Source: Candidatus Rokuibacteriota bacterium
GTDB lineage: Bacteria; Methylomirabilota; Methylomirabilia; Rokubacteriales; CSP1-6
Assembly: GCA_016201575.1 (NCBI GenBank)
Contig: JACQCN010000011.1
Span: forward strand, 1 to 17,847
DNA: 17,847 bases
Reading direction: 5' to 3'
The notes below the pieces were generated by a model. It was not told the DNA's origin. It searched no databases and saw nothing but the letters and a program-made list of their open reading frames with translations. A program made the position numbers and the translations under genes. This document shows, piece by piece, positions 13,924 to 17,847 of the stretch (positions are counted from its first letter, which is position 1; each line of letters opens with the position of its first letter).

Positions 13924-14826
13924 ATGAAACTCGTCCGCTTCTCCCAGAACGGTCACTCCCCGCGGCTCGGCATCTTGCGGGGCGATGCCGTCGCCGACCT
14001 CCAGGCCAGCTACGCCGCGACGCTCGCCAGGGGGGGCGTGGTCCGGGCCGAGGCGATCGCGGCCGCGCTCTTCCCGCCCAGCACGCGGACCTTCCTGGAG
14101 AACGGCGTGGCCGCGACCGACGCGATCGCGGCGATCACCGAGTGGGTGACGGCGCCGCTCGACAGCGTGCGCCTGCACGCGCCGATCGCCGATCCCGGCA
14201 AGATCATCTGCATCGGCCTCAACTACAGGGACCACGCGGAGGAGTCGGGGATGCCAGTGCCGCCGGAGCCGCCGATGTTCCCCAAGTGGGCCAACGCGAT
14301 CCTGGACCCGGGCGAGCCGATCCTGCGGCCGCGGGGCTGCCGGCAGCTCGACTGGGAGGTCGAGCTGGGCGTGGTGATCGGGCGGCCCGCGCGCTACGTG
14401 GCGCGGGAGCGGGCGCTCGAGCACGTCTTCGGCTACACCATCGTCAACGACGTGAGCGCGCGCGACTTCCAGTTCGTGACGAGCCAGTGGGCCAAGGGCA
14501 AGATGCCGGAGACCTTCGCGCCCGTCGGCCCCTGTCTGGCCGACCGCGCCGAGATCCCGAATCCCCACGTGCTCGAGCTGAAGACCTGGGTGAACGGCAA
14601 GCAGATGCAGAACGGGAGCACGACCAAGCTCGTCTTCGACGTGAGCTTCCTCGTGTCGTACATCTCGAGCCTGATCACGCTCTCCCCCGGCGACCTGATC
14701 GCCACCGGCACGCCCCCCGGCGTGGGCGCGGGCCGCAAGCCGCCGGTCTTCATGGTCCCCGGTGACGTCTGCCGCATGGAGATCACCGGCATCGGCGTCA
14801 TCGAGAACCCCGTCAAGGAGGCATAG
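13924..14826 (+). CDS. Fumarylacetoacetate hydrolase (FAH) family protein
   Basis: A 300-residue enzyme of the FAH/HpcE/MhpD superfamily, which hydrolyses, decarboxylates or hydrates ring-cleavage products such as acylpyruvates. ATG 13924 is fixed by the AGGAGG site and the conserved opening KLVRFSQ. Residues 1-75 form the N-terminal cap domain. The catalytic part shows GKIICIGLNYRDHAEESGMP, LDWEVELGVVIG (the metal-binding Glu pair), YTIVNDVSARD (metal Asp), QWAKGKMPETFAPVGPCL, NGSTTKLVFDVSFLVSYISS and SPGDLIATGTPPGVG. These are the family's standard motifs in the standard order. The next gene encodes an extradiol-type dioxygenase 2 bp away, so the natural substrate is probably that enzyme's product or a related 2-keto acid. 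Confidence 0.9.
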   Translation: MKLVRFSQNGHSPRLGILRGDAVADLQASYAATLARGGVVRAEAIAAALFPPSTRTFLENGVAATDAIAAITEWVTAPLDSVRLHAPIADPGKIICIGLNYRDHAEESGMPVPPEPPMFPKWANAILDPGEPILRPRGCRQLDWEVELGVVIGRPARYVARERALEHVFGYTIVNDVSARDFQFVTSQWAKGKMPETFAPVGPCLADRAEIPNPHVLELKTWVNGKQMQNGSTTKLVFDVSFLVSYISSLITLSPGDLIATGTPPGVGAGRKPPVFMVPGDVCRMEITGIGVIENPVKEA

Positions 14827-14828
14827 CC

Positions 14829-15734
14829 GTGCCCGTCAAGGCATTGCTGCACTACGGGCTGGAGGTCCCCGACCAGGCGACGGGACAGCGCTTCTACCGC
14901 GACTTCGGCCTCGCCGACGCCTCCGGGAGCGGCGACGTCGTGCGGCTCCGGCCGGGGGCGGCCGGGCGCGAGCAGGTGCTCCTCTACGCGGGCGCGCGCA
15001 AGCGCCTTCACCACCTGGCCTTCGCCGCGCCCGGGCCGGAGCACGAGGCCGTGCGGCGGAGCCTCGCCGCGTACGGCGCGCGCGAGATCGATCCGCCGCG
15101 CGGCGCGCCGGAGGGCGGCATCTGGGTGCGCGAGCCCGACGGCCACCTCGTCAACGTCCGCGACGAGGCGCCGCCGGCGCCCGCGCCCGACCCGCCGCTG
15201 GCGCTGAACAGCCCCGGCCATCCCGCCCGCCGGATCGCCCGCGGGGCGCCGCCGCCCGATCTCGCCGCCGCGCCCCGCCGGCTCGGTCACGTGCTCCTCT
15301 TCTCGCCCGACATGGAGCACGAGATCGACTTCTACACGCGCGCCCTCGGGCTCCGGCTCTCGGACCGCAGCCGCGGCATCGTCTCCTTCCTGCGCTGCTC
15401 GACCGACCACCACAACCTCGCCTTCCTCCAGTCGGACCGCCCGGGGTTTCACCACGGGTCCTTCGAGGTCGGGAGCGTCGACGAGATGGCGATGGGCGCG
15501 GCGACGATGCGCGACCGGGGCTGGCAGCCGTTCTGGGGGCTGGGCCGGCACGTGATCGGCTCGAACTTCTTCTACTACATCCGCGACCCCTGGGGGAGCT
15601 TCAGCGAGTACTTCTTCGACCTCGACTACATCCCCGAGGACGCGGCGTGGGAGCCCCGCGACTTCGAGCCGGTGGACGCGCTGTACCGCTGGGGCCCGGA
15701 GTGCCCCGCCGCCTTCGGTCTGAACGCCGAGTGA
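14829..15734 (+). CDS. Extradiol (catechol 2,3-dioxygenase-like) ring-cleavage dioxygenase, VOC superfamily
   Basis: A 301-residue protein of two VOC modules. The N-terminal module covers about 1-112 and has lost the metal residues, as is normal. The C-terminal module holds the 2-His-1-Glu iron site: H154 in RLGHVLLFSPD, H208/H209 in FHHGSFEV, E260 in SFSEYFFD, with FYYIRDPWG carrying the conserved Tyr. Length and spacing match type I extradiol dioxygenases (about 290-310 residues). GTG 14829 has AAGGAGG at 14815-14821, 7 bp upstream and inside the FAH gene. A catechol or substituted catechol substrate is likely but cannot be named. Its stop overlaps the next start (GTGA), so the three genes are translated as a unit. 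Confidence 0.88.
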   Translation: MPVKALLHYGLEVPDQATGQRFYRDFGLADASGSGDVVRLRPGAAGREQVLLYAGARKRLHHLAFAAPGPEHEAVRRSLAAYGAREIDPPRGAPEGGIWVREPDGHLVNVRDEAPPAPAPDPPLALNSPGHPARRIARGAPPPDLAAAPRRLGHVLLFSPDMEHEIDFYTRALGLRLSDRSRGIVSFLRCSTDHHNLAFLQSDRPGFHHGSFEVGSVDEMAMGAATMRDRGWQPFWGLGRHVIGSNFFYYIRDPWGSFSEYFFDLDYIPEDAAWEPRDFEPVDALYRWGPECPAAFGLNAE

Positions 15735-17410
15735 CCGTCCCCGTGCCGCGTCCGCTCGTCCTCGTCGTCCGCGACGGCTGGGGCATCCGCGAGGAGGCGG
15801 CGGGCAACGCCGTCAAGCTCGCCCGCACGCCGGTCGTCGACCGCCTCCTTGCCACGTTCCCGCGGAGCCGCCTCAAGGCGGCCGGCACGGCCGTGGGCGC
15901 CCGCGACGGCATTCCCGGGTCCTCGGAGGTCGGGCACCTCAACATGGGCGCGGGGCGCGTCGTCGAGCAGGAGATCGTGCGCGTCGACAAGCTGATCGCC
16001 AGCCCCGACTTCTACGCGAACCCGAAGCTCGGGGCCGCGCTCGCACACGGCCGGGCCCACGGGTCGCGCCTGCACCTCATGGGCCTCGTGCAGGACCAGG
16101 GCGTCCACGCGACCGAGGACCACCTCTTCGCGCTCCTCGACTTCTGCGCCCACCACCGCTTCGAGCGCGTCGTCGTCCACTTCTTCGCCGACGGCCGCGA
16201 CTCCCCGCCGCAGAGCGCGCTCACGTATCTCGACCGGCTGGAGAAGAAGCTGGCGGAGGTGGGCTTCGGGCGGGTCGCCTCGGTCATGGGCCGCTTCTAC
16301 GCGATGGACCGCGACCGGCGGTGGGACCGGACCCGGCGCGCGTACGACGCGCTCGTCTCCGGGATCGGCCTGCGCGCGCCCTCCGCGCGCGAGGCGATCG
16401 AGGCGGCCTACCGCCGCCGGCTCTCCGAGAGCCTGCCCGTCGCCGCCGACAGCACGGTCAAGGACGTGGAGACCGACGAGTTCATCCAGCCAACGCTGAT
16501 CGCGGGTCCGGACGGCGCGCCCGTCGCCACCATCGCGGCCGGCGACGCCGTGATCCACTTCAACTACCGCCAGGACCGGGCGATCCAGCTCACCCGGGCC
16601 TTCGTCGAGGAGCGCCTCGAGGAGGAGGGCTTCCACCGGGGTCCCCGGCTGCCGGTCTTCTACCTCGGCCTGACCCGCTACTACGACGAGTTCCCGAGCT
16701 ACGTGATCCCGCCGATGAGCATGGCCCATCTGCTCGGCGAGGAGCTCGCGGAAGCGGGCCTGTGGCAGCTCCGGCTCGCGGAGTCGACGAAGTACCGGCA
16801 CGTGACGAGCTTCTTCAACGGCAAGCGCCTGGCCCCGTTCCCGCGCGAGGACCGCATCCAGGTGCGGAGCCTCAAGGCGCGCGAGGACGAGGCGCCGGAG
16901 ATGCGGGCGGCGGCGGTGACCGCCTTCGCCACGACGGCCATCCGCGAGGGGATCCGCGCCGCGCGGGCGCTGGCCGCGCGCACGGGCGACGTCACGGTGG
17001 AGCTCGACCCCGACACGCCCGGGGAGGGCGACCGCTACGACGTGATCGTCATGAACTACGCGAACCCCGACATGGTCGGCCACACCGGGAGCCTGCCGGC
17101 GGCGGTGAAGGCCGTGGAGGTGGTCGACGCCTGCATCGGCGAGGTCGTGGCCGCCGCCCACGCCGCGGGCGGCGGGGCGCTGATCACGTCCGACCACGGC
17201 AACGTCGAGCAGATGATCGATCCGATCACGGGCGCGCCGCAGACCGCCCACACCTCGTACGACGTGGACTTCATCCTCGCCTGCCCCGGCCTGCGCGACC
17301 ACGGCCTGCGCCCCGCCGGCGTCCTCGCCGACGTCGCGCCGACGATGCTCGACATCCTCGGTCTCCCGATCCCGCCGGAGATGACCGCGCGCTCGCTGCT
17401 GCGCGCCTGA
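15731..17410 (+). CDS. gpmI: 2,3-bisphosphoglycerate-independent phosphoglycerate mutase
   Basis: A 559-residue manganese-dependent mutase that interconverts 3- and 2-phosphoglycerate in glycolysis and gluconeogenesis. GTG 15731 overlaps the previous stop (GTGA); a GTG four codons on is an alternative. Motifs in order: VVRDGWGIR (metal Asp 15), [14 protein letters not shown] (phosphoserine S65), [60 protein letters not shown] and SDHGNVEQM, with AHT as the last metal His. All catalytic residues appear present. The segment after AHT reads SYDVDFIL where most family members have a form like xNPVPFI, a small oddity. Coupling of this central-metabolism gene to a ring-cleavage pair is unusual. A hairpin overlaps its stop codon. 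Confidence 0.92.
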   Translation: MTVPVPRPLVLVVRDGWGIREEAAGNAVKLARTPVVDRLLATFPRSRLKAAGTAVGARDGIPGSSEVGHLNMGAGRVVEQEIVRVDKLIASPDFYANPKLGAALAHGRAHGSRLHLMGLVQDQGVHATEDHLFALLDFCAHHRFERVVVHFFADGRDSPPQSALTYLDRLEKKLAEVGFGRVASVMGRFYAMDRDRRWDRTRRAYDALVSGIGLRAPSAREAIEAAYRRRLSESLPVAADSTVKDVETDEFIQPTLIAGPDGAPVATIAAGDAVIHFNYRQDRAIQLTRAFVEERLEEEGFHRGPRLPVFYLGLTRYYDEFPSYVIPPMSMAHLLGEELAEAGLWQLRLAESTKYRHVTSFFNGKRLAPFPREDRIQVRSLKAREDEAPEMRAAAVTAFATTAIREGIRAARALAARTGDVTVELDPDTPGEGDRYDVIVMNYANPDMVGHTGSLPAAVKAVEVVDACIGEVVAAAHAAGGGALITSDHGNVEQMIDPITGAPQTAHTSYDVDFILACPGLRDHGLRPAGVLADVAPTMLDILGLPIPPEMTARSLLRA

Positions 17411-17429
17411 GCGGGGCGTGCCCCCGCTC
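17409..17429 (+). terminator. Hairpin at the end of the phosphoglycerate mutase gene
   Basis: GAGCGGGG (17409-17416) pairs perfectly with CCCCGCTC (17422-17429) around a five-base loop. The stem starts within the TGA stop. No T tract follows, so it may be a weak terminator, an mRNA-stabilising stem or an attenuator ahead of the next gene. Confidence 0.4.
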
Positions 17430-17450
17430 GCCCGGGCGCAGACTCGGAGC

Positions 17451-17847
17451 ATGCGGCGCGAGCGCGACAGTCTGGGCGAGGAGCTGGTCCCGGACCGCGC
17501 GCTCTACGGCATCTTCACGCAACGAGCCCGCGAGACGTTCGACCTCAGCGGCCTCCGCCCGCACCCGGAGTTCATCCGCGCCATCGCCCTGATCAAGAAG
17601 GCGGCCGCGCGCGCCAACCGCCGGCTCGGCGAGCTGCCGCCCCGCCTGGCGCGCGCGATCGAGTGGGCGGCCGACCGCGTCATCGCCGGCGAGGCGGCCG
17701 GCGCCTTCGTGCTCGACGCCTTCCAGGCCGGCGCCGGCACGCCGACCCACATGAACGTCAACGAGGTGATCGCCAACCTCGCCAGCGAGCGGCTCGGCGG
17801 TCGCCGCGGCACCTACGTCCCGGTGCATCCCAACGACCACGTCAACC
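17451..17847 (+). CDS. aspA: Aspartate ammonia-lyase (fumarase/aspartase superfamily), N-terminal part, cut by window edge
   Basis: The frame is open from ATG 17451 to the end of the window (132 residues). The start [20 protein letters not shown], then [47 protein letters not shown] and [11 protein letters not shown] match aspartases, which split aspartate into fumarate and ammonia. The ALYGI motif favours aspartase over class II fumarase, which has WGAQT there. The signature loop and the rest of the enzyme (usual length about 470) lie outside the window. GGAG (17446-17449) is too close to ATG 17451 for an ideal ribosome site, and an in-frame GTG at 17418 is an alternative start. It is 40 bp after the mutase gene, so cotranscription is possible unless the hairpin there terminates. 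Confidence 0.85.
   Translation, partial: MRRERDSLGEELVPDRALYGIFTQRARETFDLSGLRPHPEFIRAIALIKKAAARANRRLGELPPRLARAIEWAADRVIAGEAAGAFVLDAFQAGAGTPTHMNVNEVIANLASERLGGRRGTYVPVHPNDHVN

Noticed and set aside
15626..17452. 608-codon minus-strand open frame opposite the phosphoglycerate mutase gene
   Set aside because: Antisense shadow of a gene with all catalytic motifs; the antisense product shows only biased composition.
1..17847. tRNA, rRNA, transposase, integrase, attachment site, riboswitch or CRISPR
   Set aside because: I read for these and saw no supporting motif. A computed covariance-model scan would be needed to exclude small RNAs.

Overview
The window is a very GC-rich bacterial chromosome segment: one sampled line in the 3' part is 80% G+C, and nearly all third codon positions are G or C. 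It carries ordinary sigma70-type promoters and genes packed with 1-8 bp spacings or stop/start overlaps. The gene mix suggests a soil or subsurface bacterium such as Candidatus Rokubacteria (Methylomirabilota) or a relative: aromatic-acid CoA ligase and class III CoA-transferases, fumarylacetoacetate-hydrolase-type and ring-cleavage-type enzymes, a Tat-exported sugar-binding protein, a membrane-anchored cytochrome c, DedA and a collagen-like surface protein. That placement is inference from gene style, not a computed result.

Layout. 1-81: the tail of an unidentified gene. 103-848: a less GC-rich islet (one sampled line is 57%) with a two-gene pair, a small helical HPAYxxII-type protein overlapping a DUF7689-like protein with Cys/His motifs. 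905-5055, minus strand: a four-gene operon of Tat-exported solute-binding protein, two sugar-type ABC permeases and a secreted beta-propeller, with a recognisable promoter and a palindrome in its leader but no ATPase gene. 5138-6054, minus: a two-domain VOC protein followed by a 35-codon stub of an enoyl-CoA hydratase. 6112-7037, plus: a chimeric membrane ORF (LivH N-terminus joined to the C-terminal half of a Kef-type antiporter) behind a promoter that predicts a leaderless mRNA, then a cytochrome c.

7009-11584, minus: two adjacent class III CoA-transferases and a 2-aminobenzoate/benzoate-type CoA ligase. The second transferase is cut short and runs into the tail of an unrelated membrane protein. 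The ligase is frameshifted, with an internal segment missing. A further C-terminal gene remnant follows. 11776-13808, plus: a small membrane-anchored protein, a DedA-family protein and a secreted collagen-like protein with 31 Gly-X-Y triplets, ended by a strong hairpin. 13924-17410, plus: a tightly coupled trio (FAH-family hydrolase, extradiol-type dioxygenase, cofactor-independent phosphoglycerate mutase) behind a TATAAT box. 17451-end: the start of an aspartate ammonia-lyase.

Functionally, the ligase and transferases would activate and exchange CoA on aromatic or dicarboxylic acids. The dioxygenase and FAH-type hydrolase would cleave the ring and process the product. The ABC operon would bring in a sugar-like solute, with the ATPase presumably supplied from elsewhere. 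The most unusual property is that several genes between about 5.1 and 9.1 kb are broken at sharp junctions. Either this is a patch of recent gene decay or the assembly has collapsed there; reads across the junctions would decide. The best candidate for an uncharacterised system is the small pair at 103-848.
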